Made by a program: the position numbers and the translations under genes. From assembly GCA_945881875.1 (NCBI GenBank), contig CAMCVH010000002.1:124001-188000 (forward strand): a DNA stretch of 64,000 nt, given 5' to 3'. The notes beneath the pieces are model-generated. The model did not search any database. It worked only from the letters and a program-made list of their open reading frames with translations, and was not told where the DNA came from. Source of the stretch: Polynucleobacter meluiroseus (lineage in GTDB: Bacteria; Pseudomonadota; Gammaproteobacteria; Burkholderiales; Burkholderiaceae). Shown in pieces: positions 35,939 through 44,706 of the stretch; position 1 is the first letter of the stretch; each line of letters begins with the position of its first letter.

Positions 35939-37240
35939 TCAAGATTCCATAACCGGAATTTGCTCTAGTTTTGATGCATTCTCTTGCGTCAGGTAACGTG
36001 CTAAGAAAGCGCCTTCAGAAGAAAGTGGCAACTTGACCCAAACTGTATAGCCATTGCCTGGTACTACTCGCATCGGCTCTCCATTAGTACTAAAAATCTC
36101 TTCTATAACAATATCAGTGGTACCGCTTGGTTGGATGATTTCAAGCTTATCACCAACTGCAAACTTATTCTTTACTTCGACCCTAGCAAGGCCTCTTGCG
36201 GCATCCACCTCAAGCACATTGCCAACGTAAATACTGCGACCTGATAAAGAAAAACCACGTAGATAGTTTTGATAATCTTGATCATGATGGCGAACATAGA
36301 AGCCATCGGTGTAGCCGCGATTAGCAAGACCTTCTAGGTGACCCAATAAGACAGGATTGAATGGTCGACCTGCTACGGCATCATCAATCGCTGAGCGATA
36401 AGCTTGAGCTGTTCTTGCTACGTAATAAGGCGACTTGGTTCTTCCTTCAATCTTCAATGAGTCAACACCCATTTCAGTTAAGCGTTGAACGTGTTCAATA
36501 GCACGCAAGTCTTTAGAATTCAAAATATAGGTGCCGTGCATATCTTCTTCAATCGGCATCCATTCACCAGGACGATTACCTTCTTCAAGAAGATAGATAT
36601 CGCCAGTCGCATCCTCATCAGCTTTCGCTACTTTGTAGTCCCAGCGGCAAGAGTTCGTGCAAGTACCTTGGTTAGGGTCACGATGATTGAAGTAACCGGA
36701 CAACAAGCAACGACCAGAGTAAGCAATACACAATGCGCCGTGGATGAAAACTTCTATTTCCATTTCTGGACAGTCTTGGCGAACAGATTCAATTTCATCT
36801 AGAGACAACTCGCGCGACAAAATCACTCGGCTGATACCGACTGAGCGCCAAAATCTTGCAGCTTGACCATTGACCGTATTGGCTTGAACAGATAAATGGA
36901 TCGGCATATCTGGCCAGTTTTCACGAACTAACAGGATCAAGCCCGGATCAGACATGATCAAAGCATCTGGTTTGAGCGCCATAACAGGGGCCATATCTTG
37001 TACATACGTGCGTGTTTTTGCGCCATGAGGCAAGATATTAGAAACAAGGTAAAAGTTTTTGCCTTGAGCGTGAGCCGTTTCAATGCCCTCACGTAAAACG
37101 TCAATACTGCCAAAGTCATTATTACGGACGCGCAAAGAATAACGAGGCTGACCCGCATAAACAGCGGTGGCGCCAAAATCAAAGGCGGTATTAAGCATGG
37201 CTAGGCTACCCGCAGGTGCCAAAAGTTCAGGTGTTTTCAT
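35939..37240 (-). CDS. trhP: tRNA uridine-34 hydroxylation protein, peptidase U32 family
   Basis: 433 residues matching E. coli YegQ/TrhP: start ELLAPAGSLAMLNTAFDFGA, AVYAGQPRYSLRVRNNDF, the U32 signature EVFIHGALCIAYSGRCLLSG and the Cys-containing NQGTCTNSCRWDYKV (likely Fe-S ligands). In E. coli TrhP forms 5-hydroxyuridine at the wobble position of tRNAs, using prephenate, which the pheA/tyrA genes of this window draw on. The gene is monocistronic. Confidence 0.93.
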   Translation of the reverse strand: MKTPELLAPAGSLAMLNTAFDFGATAVYAGQPRYSLRVRNNDFGSIDVLREGIETAHAQGKNFYLVSNILPHGAKTRTYVQDMAPVMALKPDALIMSDPGLILLVRENWPDMPIHLSVQANTVNGQAARFWRSVGISRVILSRELSLDEIESVRQDCPEMEIEVFIHGALCIAYSGRCLLSGYFNHRDPNQGTCTNSCRWDYKVAKADEDATGDIYLLEEGNRPGEWMPIEEDMHGTYILNSKDLRAIEHVQRLTEMGVDSLKIEGRTKSPYYVARTAQAYRSAIDDAVAGRPFNPVLLGHLEGLANRGYTDGFYVRHHDQDYQNYLRGFSLSGRSIYVGNVLEVDAARGLARVEVKNKFAVGDKLEIIQPSGTTDIVIEEIFSTNGEPMRVVPGNGYTVWVKLPLSSEGAFLARYLTQENASKLEQIPVMES

Positions 37241-37371
37241 AGCCCGTATTTTAGGGGTTTTCAGGCGATTTAGCTCTTAAACAGCATAAAACTAAAGGGA
37301 TTTTTCAGATAATGAGTAAAAAATGATAGTTTTAATTAGATAAAACGACCAGAACCAATCTAAAAACTATC

Positions 37372-38106
37372 TTAGAAGCGCTCTGTAGGACCGATGTGGC
37401 GCCACTGACCAACTGGCAAACTACCTAATGGGATTTGTCCAATCCGGATGCGTTTCAAACCCACAACATGTAAATCTACTAATTCACACATGCGACGAAT
37501 TTGACGCTTTTTACCTTCACGCAATACAAATCTCAATTGATCTGTATTTTGCCAACCCACTTTTGCAGGCTTAAGAGCCACATCATCGAGTGACAGTCCG
37601 TGGTTAAGAAGGCGCAAACCTTCCGGTGTCAAAGTGCCTTCAACACGAACTAAATACTCTTTTTCAATCGGGCTGTTTTCACCGATGAGTAGTTTGGCAA
37701 TTCTGCCATCTTGAGTCAGTACGAGGAGGCCGCTTGAGTCGATGTCCAAACGCCCTGCAGGTGCTAAGCCACGGGTATTAAACTTTCCCGGTAGGTGTGC
37801 TGATAACTGATGAACAAATTGATTCTCCGGGATGATCAATGATGCCGCAGGTTGGTATTCACGATCTTCATCAAAATGAGAGATAAAACCTACAGGCTTA
37901 TTCAAGATGATGGTGTAACGCAAAGCTTGCTGAGCAACAGCAGCTTTCTTGAGTTCAATTTTTTGATTGGGAAACGCGCGGGCACCTAGTTCACTGACTA
38001 CCTCACCATCAACCAATACCAAGCCTTGCTCGATATAGTTGTCTGCCTCGCGTCGTGAGCAAATTCCTTGCTCAGACATTAATTTTGATATGCGTACTTT
38101 TTCCAC
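37372..38106 (-). CDS. 23S rRNA pseudouridine synthase, RluB/RluF type
   Basis: 244 residues: an N-terminal S4 RNA-binding domain (ISKLMSEQGICSRREADNYIEQG, 6-28) and a RsuA-family catalytic domain with the aspartate motif GRLDIDSSGLLVLTQDG and the C-terminal EGKKRQIRRMCELV. The family isomerises a specific uridine of large-subunit rRNA. The motif set fits RluB/RluF; the exact site is not readable. It lies 15 bp downstream of the antiporter gene on the same strand. Confidence 0.9.
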   Translation of the reverse strand: MEKVRISKLMSEQGICSRREADNYIEQGLVLVDGEVVSELGARAFPNQKIELKKAAVAQQALRYTIILNKPVGFISHFDEDREYQPAASLIIPENQFVHQLSAHLPGKFNTRGLAPAGRLDIDSSGLLVLTQDGRIAKLLIGENSPIEKEYLVRVEGTLTPEGLRLLNHGLSLDDVALKPAKVGWQNTDQLRFVLREGKKRQIRRMCELVDLHVVGLKRIRIGQIPLGSLPVGQWRHIGPTERF

Positions 38107-38121
38107 AGATGTGATTATCTC

Positions 38122-39903
38122 TTATTGTGGTGGCTTATTTTGACTATTTTCTTTAAATGACTCTGTTAATGCGATTTGGAGCTTGGCGTGTATTTTCACC
38201 AGTTGCTTACGAAGCAAGTAAATAACACTGGCCATCAAAACTCCTAAAACAAGCAACATACCAGCTGGCGGCAAAATACTAGAGCTGAGTGCTGATACCA
38301 AGATCAATAAAGCAATGACAGCTAAGACCGGCATCAGTTGAGAGAATAATTGATGGATAGCAGCTCTTTCACCTGCAGAGTATTCGCCTGAATGAAGGCG
38401 CACATCAGCCAATATCATCCCTAGTGCTTCTAGCTTTCTGTAGATGGCAAACAAGAAAGGTGCCGATAGCAAAATACTCATGGCCCACATCACTGCTTGT
38501 TGATAAGCTTCTCCGAACCAATCTAAATGACTGGTATCGATGTAATGATTGAGAAGTGTGAATAACTTAGAAGCAGATAAAAATAGGGCGATCACGATAC
38601 AAGCATTAACAAATACGTGAAAAGTGATTCTTCTTACAAATGGACGAATATCGTTACGCAGCTGATTGTCAGAGCGAATCTGACTGATCCATTCAGAATA
38701 CTGAATAAAGACGTTTTTAATCGGGCTTGGAATTAATGATCCTACTTTTTGACTGAATGGATCAGAGGCTTTGATCAAATAGGGTGTAAAAAATGTAGTG
38801 ATGGTTGAGACAGCCACTACTATGGGGTAGAGAAAATCGCTAGTGACAGAAAGTGTTAATCCCAAGGTGGCGATGATGAATGAAAATTCACCAATTTGAG
38901 CTTTACCCATACCGACACGCATCGATGTTTTGCCATCATGCCCTGTGATAAATGTGCCCATACTGCAAGATAGAACTTTGCCAACAATTACAGCAATGCT
39001 GATGATCGTAATGGGTAGGGCATATTGCCAAATGATGGATGGATCTAAAAGCAAACCAATTGTTACAAAGAAAATAGCAATAAACATATCTTTGACGGGT
39101 TCAATTAATTTCTCAATCGTATGGATGTGTCTTGATTCTGCCATGATGGCGCCAATTAAGAAGGCACCTAAGGCAACGCTGTACTCCAGTTGAATCACGA
39201 TCAAACAAAAGCCAAAGCAAAGACCAAGAACCGTGACAAGTAGCATTTCTTTTCTTTGGAACTTGGCTACTACATTAAGAAGGCGTGGCACTAATAAAAT
39301 ACCTACCGCCAAAGAGACTGTCATAAATAAAACCAATTCACCAATCGTCATGGCAGCATCGATTGGCTCTAATTGACCTGTGGTCGCAATACCGGTGAGC
39401 ATCACAATCAAACTAATAGCCAAAATATCTTCCACAATCAAAATGCCATAAATAAGAGTGGCAAACTTTTCTTTCTTAAGCCCTAACTCTTCTAGTGCTC
39501 TAACGGTAATCGTGGTCGATGAGATCGCCATCATGGCTCCCAAGAACAAGGAGTCCATCGAACTCCATGAGAAAAATCGACCAATTTCATAGCCCACCCA
39601 GATTAATAAAACAATTTGAGAAATGGCTGCTACGAAAGCAGTGGCACCTACTTTGGCTAGTTTGCGAAGACTAAATTCGAGCCCTAAGCCAAACATCAAA
39701 AATACAACTCCAAGTTCTCCTAGAGTCTTAATTGTCTTTTCATCAGAAATAAATGGAAAAGGAGTGGCATAAGGGCCGATAATGAGGCCCGCAATGATGT
39801 AACCCAAAACAACTGGTTGTTTGAGGTAATGAAATATGACGGTAACAAACCCAGCAACCAACATGATCACTGCTAAGTCTTTAATAAAATCCACACCGTG
39901 CAT
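38122..39903 (-). CDS. CPA2-family cation:proton antiporter
   Basis: 593 residues, inner membrane. The first 390 residues have the Na+/H+ exchanger domain of the Kef/CPA2 group (GYIIAGLIIGPYATPFPF, GVVFLMFGLGLEFSLRKL). The usual C-terminal TrkA-N (RCK) nucleotide-binding domain is absent. Instead there is a second hydrophobic block (about 415-580) with four or so membrane segments and a charged tail. It could be a K+ or Na+/H+ antiporter; the cargo is not readable. It is divergent from uup with about 40 bp between starts. Confidence 0.87.
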   Translation of the reverse strand: MHGVDFIKDLAVIMLVAGFVTVIFHYLKQPVVLGYIIAGLIIGPYATPFPFISDEKTIKTLGELGVVFLMFGLGLEFSLRKLAKVGATAFVAAISQIVLLIWVGYEIGRFFSWSSMDSLFLGAMMAISSTTITVRALEELGLKKEKFATLIYGILIVEDILAISLIVMLTGIATTGQLEPIDAAMTIGELVLFMTVSLAVGILLVPRLLNVVAKFQRKEMLLVTVLGLCFGFCLIVIQLEYSVALGAFLIGAIMAESRHIHTIEKLIEPVKDMFIAIFFVTIGLLLDPSIIWQYALPITIISIAVIVGKVLSCSMGTFITGHDGKTSMRVGMGKAQIGEFSFIIATLGLTLSVTSDFLYPIVVAVSTITTFFTPYLIKASDPFSQKVGSLIPSPIKNVFIQYSEWISQIRSDNQLRNDIRPFVRRITFHVFVNACIVIALFLSASKLFTLLNHYIDTSHLDWFGEAYQQAVMWAMSILLSAPFLFAIYRKLEALGMILADVRLHSGEYSAGERAAIHQLFSQLMPVLAVIALLILVSALSSSILPPAGMLLVLGVLMASVIYLLRKQLVKIHAKLQIALTESFKENSQNKPPQ

Positions 39904-39944
39904 CGTTTTTTCTTTCTTTTTAATTCAACCGCGATAATGTCATT

Positions 39945-41873
39945 ATGGCTTTAATTGTTATAACTAACGCAAAACTGGCATTTGGCCACGTTGACTTGCT
40001 AGCAAACACTTCCTTTTCTCTAGAATCTGGCGAGAGGATGGGTCTCATTGGCCGCAACGGTACTGGTAAATCCTCTTTATTGAAAATTCTAGCGGGTCTA
40101 GAAAAGCTTGATGATGGAACCTTGCAGTATCAACAGGGTTTACGTATGGCTTATGTTGCTCAAGAGCCCATATTTGACTTACAAGAGACTGTTTTTGATG
40201 CTGTTGCCAAAGGCGTTACAGAAGTTAAAGCTTTAAGAGAAGAATACGAAGAATTAAGTGTGGCCGAATGGAATGATGACTCTCATCATCGGTTAGATGA
40301 GATTCAATCGAAATTAGAATCTATGAGTGGATGGAACTGGGAACAACGTGTTCATGAAACGCTTGATCGCCTGCATCTAAACCCTGAGATTGCTATCGGT
40401 GATCTATCGGGGGGTAATCGTAAGCGAGTTGCCTTGGCCCAAGCTTTGGTAGCTGTTCCCGATGTCCTGTTTCTAGATGAGCCTACTAACCACTTAGACT
40501 TAGATTCAATCACTTGGTTAGAGGAACTACTAAAGGCTTTTAAAGGTTCAGTTGTTCTCATTACTCATGATCGAGCATTCTTAGATGCGGTGAGCACTCA
40601 AATTGTGGAATTAGATCGAGGCATCTTAAGAACTTATCCGGGTAACTTTTCAGCCTACGAAGTTTTAAAAGAACAAGAGATTGCATCTGAAGGTCTTGCA
40701 AATGCCAGAGCAGATAAGCTCTTAGCGCAAGAAGAGGTATGGATACGTAAAGGGGTTGAGGCGAGAAGAACGCGAAGCGTAGGACGTATTGCGCGCTTAG
40801 AAAAACTACGTGTCATTCGATCTGAGCGCCGAGATGCCATGGGGCAAATTAAGTTAGCGGTTTCTTCAGGTGATCGCAGCGGCAAAATCGTGGCTGATCT
40901 AGAAAATGTCAGCAAGTCTTACGATCGTCCGATTGTCAAAGACTTCACCGCAACTATATTGAGAGGCGACAAGGTTGGTTTACTCGGCCCAAATGGTGCA
41001 GGTAAAACGACCTTACTTAAATTAATCCTAGGAACCATCCAACCAGATAGCGGTACAGCCACCATGGGTTCCAGAATCGATGTGGCTTACTTCGATCAAA
41101 TGCGTGAGGGACTAGATCTCAATGCCACACTTGAAGACTACATTAGTCCTGGTAGTGAGTGGATTGAGATTAACGGTAACCGTAAACATGTCAAAAGTTA
41201 TTTAAATGATTTCTTATTTTCTCCAGAGAGAGCGGGCTCACCCGTATCAACCCTTTCAGGCGGAGAAAGAAATCGACTTTTACTAGCCAGATTATTTGCA
41301 AGACCGGCTAACGTCCTTGTTTTAGATGAGCCTACCAACGACTTAGATATTGACACGCTCGAGCTACTAGAGCAATTGCTACAAGACTACAAAGGAACGG
41401 TTTTCTTAGTGAGTCACGATCGTGCGTTCTTAGATAACGTGGTGACGAGCATCATTGCTTATGAAGGTGATGGTTTCTGGCGTGAGTACGAGGGTGGTTA
41501 CGAGGATTGGAAGATCCAGAAAAAGCGCACTGAAGAATACAGAGCAGCCCAATCTAATGGGACCCTGCAGGTGCAGGTTGCCGATCAGTCTAAGTCTGAT
41601 AAGACTGTCGCATCAAAAGATGTATCCACACCCAAGTCAAAATCTAATGTTCAAAAACTAAATAGCAAAGAGCGCCAAGAGTTAGAGGAAATACCCGCAA
41701 AGATTGATGCGCTTGAAAAAGAGCAAGCTGAAATTGGTGTGAGTTTGGGAGATGCTGATCTTTATAAAAATAAACCTGATCAAGTCATTGAATTCCAAGG
41801 GCGCCTAAAAGTGATTGAAGATCAGCTATCAAAACTAATGGCTAGATGGGAAGAATTACTTGAGCGATGCTAA
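39945..41873 (+). CDS. uup: ABC-F ATPase Uup
   Basis: 642 residues: two ATPase domains and no membrane segment. Walker A GRNGTGKSSLLKIL and GPNGAGKTTLLKLI; signatures LSGGNRKRVALAQALV and LSGGERNRLLLARLFA; Walker B VLFLDEPTNHLDLD and VLVLDEPTNDLDID. A linker of about 80 residues lies between them, and a C-terminal coiled coil (SNVQKLNSKERQELEEIPAK) is diagnostic of Uup. ABC-F proteins act on the ribosome; Uup is also tied to transposon excision and DNA-end stability. Confidence 0.94.
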   Translation: MALIVITNAKLAFGHVDLLANTSFSLESGERMGLIGRNGTGKSSLLKILAGLEKLDDGTLQYQQGLRMAYVAQEPIFDLQETVFDAVAKGVTEVKALREEYEELSVAEWNDDSHHRLDEIQSKLESMSGWNWEQRVHETLDRLHLNPEIAIGDLSGGNRKRVALAQALVAVPDVLFLDEPTNHLDLDSITWLEELLKAFKGSVVLITHDRAFLDAVSTQIVELDRGILRTYPGNFSAYEVLKEQEIASEGLANARADKLLAQEEVWIRKGVEARRTRSVGRIARLEKLRVIRSERRDAMGQIKLAVSSGDRSGKIVADLENVSKSYDRPIVKDFTATILRGDKVGLLGPNGAGKTTLLKLILGTIQPDSGTATMGSRIDVAYFDQMREGLDLNATLEDYISPGSEWIEINGNRKHVKSYLNDFLFSPERAGSPVSTLSGGERNRLLLARLFARPANVLVLDEPTNDLDIDTLELLEQLLQDYKGTVFLVSHDRAFLDNVVTSIIAYEGDGFWREYEGGYEDWKIQKKRTEEYRAAQSNGTLQVQVADQSKSDKTVASKDVSTPKSKSNVQKLNSKERQELEEIPAKIDALEKEQAEIGVSLGDADLYKNKPDQVIEFQGRLKVIEDQLSKLMARWEELLERC

Positions 41874-41999
41874 CTCTAGCAAACTCGGCTAAGTTAAAGG
41901 GCAGGGCAGTTAGAATTTCATAACCCCATTATTATTCTTTATAAATGTAATTTCTAGCATTTAGCGTACATATTTTATTAATCTTATTTTGAGACTTTC

Positions 42000-42968
42000 A
42001 TGAAAACTTTTTGTGCTGCGCCTCCTGTATCAGCTTTTGCAATGGTCATGGGTCTATCAGGATTATCTTTGGCATGGACAAAATTCTCGCACGTGACCCA
42101 ACTGAGCTATGCCCAAGAATTTGCTCTTGCTTTTGGTGCTTTAGCAACGATTGTCTTCATTGTTTTAGCTTTGGGCTTACTTCGCAAGCAAATTCAGCAA
42201 CCCGAAAAATTAATAGAAGAGTGGAACCATCCCGTTAAGTCATCATTTTTTGGTGCCATTTCAGTTGGGGTTTGTTTACTTTCAGCAGTGATCTTTAACT
42301 ATTCACCCATCATCGCTGATTATGTCTGGATTTTTGGAGCATCACTTCATTTGATTGCCATGTTGGCAGTCTTAAACGCTTGGGTTCATCGTGAGTCTTT
42401 ACAATCTTCACATGCATGTCCAGTTTGGTTTATCCCTGCCGTTGGTAATGTGGTTATACCTTTGGGAGGTGTGAAGCTAGGCTACATAGAAATTTCTTGG
42501 TCCTTCTTTAGTGTGGGACTTATCTTCTGGTTGGTGTTGTTATCCCTAGTGATGTATCGCTTGATGTTTGTTCAGCCACCTTTGCCTGATCGACTAAAGC
42601 CAACTATGGCGATATTCTTGGCGCCACCCACAGTAGCTTTTTCATCTTGGTTAGCTTTGACATCACAAACTGGTGATCAGCCTTTAGACCCAGTAGGACA
42701 TCTTTTAATTGGGATAGGTTTTTTCTTTGCGTTCTTTTTATTAACCCAGTTCAAAAAATTTGCGCAACTACCTTTTTTCATGTCATGGTGGGCTTACTCT
42801 TTCCCGGCAGCATCTTTCACAATTGCTGTATTTAACTATGCCCAGTTTTCTCCATCAGCTATATACGCTGCCTACGCCTCAATTATTTTCACAACGATAT
42901 TAATCTCAGGCTTATTTATTAGAACTTTGCTGGCTATCAAGATGAAAGATCCACAGTGGGTAGATTGA
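42000..42968 (+). CDS. SLAC1/TehA-type anion channel or transporter
   Basis: 322 residues with about ten membrane segments. The opening PPVSAFAMVMGLSGLSLAW matches the TDT/SLAC1 family (PxSxFxxVMG). The family includes TehA and C4-dicarboxylate or anion channels; the ion is unknown here. It stands alone; 126 bp upstream and 154 bp downstream hold no other gene. Confidence 0.88.
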   Translation: MKTFCAAPPVSAFAMVMGLSGLSLAWTKFSHVTQLSYAQEFALAFGALATIVFIVLALGLLRKQIQQPEKLIEEWNHPVKSSFFGAISVGVCLLSAVIFNYSPIIADYVWIFGASLHLIAMLAVLNAWVHRESLQSSHACPVWFIPAVGNVVIPLGGVKLGYIEISWSFFSVGLIFWLVLLSLVMYRLMFVQPPLPDRLKPTMAIFLAPPTVAFSSWLALTSQTGDQPLDPVGHLLIGIGFFFAFFLLTQFKKFAQLPFFMSWWAYSFPAASFTIAVFNYAQFSPSAIYAAYASIIFTTILISGLFIRTLLAIKMKDPQWVD

Positions 42969-43029
42969 TACCCACACGTCTCTAAATTAAAAAATCAAGA
43001 TAGACCCTTTATTGGGAATAGTTATTTGT

Positions 43030-43044
43030 TGAGAATGGTTCTCA
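43030..43044. promoter_or_regulatory. Fur box upstream of hemS
   Basis: TGAGAATGGTTCTCA fits the 7-1-7 Fur core (consensus TGATAAT-N-ATTATCA) with one mismatch between arms. It lies 79 bases upstream of the hemS start, a normal place to repress it when iron is plentiful. Confidence 0.65.
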
Positions 43045-43122
43045 TGTAATATCTTCATTGATTCAGCACAAGCCAGCCATACCCCCTCTAGCGAGCCAGT
43101 GCCTATTGCTATAGGAGCGTGT

Positions 43123-44238
43123 ATGTGCAGTCAAGTCATTGATATTCGTCAGAGTTTTGCTTCTTTAAGGCTCGAAAAAAAACTCAGACATCGAGAAATT
43201 TCCAAGTTTCTTGGGATCACCGAAGCGGAGTTGATTGACGCTCATGTGGGAGTTTCTAGGCTCACGGCTATGAAGTCATCCCCGCATCTTGCCAGAGCAA
43301 CTCGTTTAAAAAAACCTTATTGCGAACTCATATCCCAAATGGAAGGATTAGGAGAGGTCTTAGCTTTAACTAGAAATGAATACGGTGTTCATGAAAAGGT
43401 AGGTACATACCAACATGTCTCAAAGCAAGGTGATGTTGGTGTCGTTCATGGTGATTTAATTGATCTTCGCCTTTTTTATAAACATTGGGAGTTTGCATAT
43501 GCCTTTGAGGAAGGTAAGGGCGATGCTCTGCAACGCAGTATCCAATTCTTTGATGAGTTTGGAACTGCAATACATAAGATATTTCTTTTGTCGACCAGTG
43601 AACATGATTATTTTGAACAATTAGTGGATGACTTTTCTGAAGTCAATCAAGATTCAGGGATTCATGTGCAGGAAAAATTACAAGACACATCCTCATGCAA
43701 AGTAATTTTTCCGGAGGACTTTTCTTTGGAAGAATTTAAACATGACTGGTCTCAAATGGCAGATACACATGAATTCTTTGATCTTCTTAAGAAGCATGGG
43801 CTTAATCGATTGCAAGCTTTACAGTCCATTGGTAATCACTATGCACAAGCATTGACTCAATCGTCGATGTGTCAGGTTTTTGAATCAGTAAAAGATCAAA
43901 AAATATCTTTAATGATTTTTGTTGGTAATCGGGGAGCTATACAGATCCATTCAGGCATCATTTATCGGATAGTGGATGTCAAAGCTTGGTTCAATATCCT
44001 AGATCATGGATTTAATCTTCATTTGGATATTGAGAAAATTCATCAGATTTGGTTGGTTAGAAAACCTAGCCAAGATGGCTTGATTACTTCAATGGAGCTT
44101 TTGGATAACCAAGGAGAGATGATTGCTTTGGTGTTTGGCGAGCGAAAATTGGGTGAGCCTGAATTGCCAGCATGGCGTCATTTAGTAGAGGGCGCCTTGG
44201 AGGATCAATCTAATCAAGAGTTAAGCATGGCAGATTGA
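43123..44238 (+). CDS. Hemin-degrading factor (HemS/HmuS family)
   Basis: 371 residues from ATG 43123 with AGGAG 5 bases upstream; a GTG at 43099 is a longer alternative with poor spacing. The two-repeat HemS structure is visible: VLALTRNEYGVHEKVGTYQHVS in the first half and MIFVGNRGAIQIHSGIIYRIVDV in the second. It binds and degrades or delivers heme in the cytoplasm. No TonB receptor, ABC importer or other heme-uptake gene is adjacent, so it is an orphan in this window. A Fur box lies upstream. Confidence 0.88.
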   Translation: MCSQVIDIRQSFASLRLEKKLRHREISKFLGITEAELIDAHVGVSRLTAMKSSPHLARATRLKKPYCELISQMEGLGEVLALTRNEYGVHEKVGTYQHVSKQGDVGVVHGDLIDLRLFYKHWEFAYAFEEGKGDALQRSIQFFDEFGTAIHKIFLLSTSEHDYFEQLVDDFSEVNQDSGIHVQEKLQDTSSCKVIFPEDFSLEEFKHDWSQMADTHEFFDLLKKHGLNRLQALQSIGNHYAQALTQSSMCQVFESVKDQKISLMIFVGNRGAIQIHSGIIYRIVDVKAWFNILDHGFNLHLDIEKIHQIWLVRKPSQDGLITSMELLDNQGEMIALVFGERKLGEPELPAWRHLVEGALEDQSNQELSMAD

Positions 44239-44302
44239 TCAAGTAAGAATCCGGCATTTTTTTGATAAAAGGCTTAAAATGGAGTTCTGATATGCGTATA
44301 TC

Positions 44303-44661
44303 GGGGCCGACATGGTTTCGACGTGGATTGCAAAGCATTGAGGGCATACCGAGGACCCGTCATCTCGTAAAACAATGGGACTGCAATAACTGCAAACGAC
44401 GAACGTTTCGCACTAGCCGCTTAATTGCGGTTGCCCCTGAACTGATTCTCTCTTGGGTCAGCTAACGCAAGTTAGATCAGGGTCATTTACAAGAGATAAG
44501 GTTACATAATGTCACGATGTGTAACTCGAAAATTTAGTGAATCGCTAATTGGTAACGTGTTGGTCCGTGACTAATTGGTTAAACTAAATGACACAACTAA
44601 GTATGTAGAACTCTATGTGGAGGATTTGCGGACGCGGGTTCGATCCCCGCCGGCTCCACCA
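44303..44661 (+). ncRNA. ssrA: tmRNA (one-piece)
   Basis: The 359-nt RNA begins GGGGCCGACATGG and ends CGGCTCCACCA; the 5' GGGGCCG pairs with 3' CGGCTCC to close the tRNA-like acceptor stem, and TTCGATCC gives the T arm. The tag frame (44392-44424) reads ANDERFALAA and then TAA. It is one-piece, not permuted as in alphaproteobacteria. It rescues ribosomes stalled on broken mRNA with SmpB, which is not encoded here. Confidence 0.97.
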
Positions 44662-44666
44662 ACACT

Positions 44667-44696
44667 AAAAGCCAACCTTAACCGGTTGGCTTTTTT
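44667..44696. terminator. Terminator of ssrA and the convergent methyltransferase gene
   Basis: AAAAGCCAACC / GGTTGGCTTTT stem with a TTAACC loop, followed by a T run; it works in both directions. Confidence 0.85.
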
Positions 44697-44706
44697 CATT
44701 GAAGTA

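Noticed and set aside
44262..44465. A 67-residue open frame across the tmRNA
   Set aside because: It overlaps the tRNA-like and tag parts of ssrA and has no similarity or ribosome-binding site; it is a chance frame.
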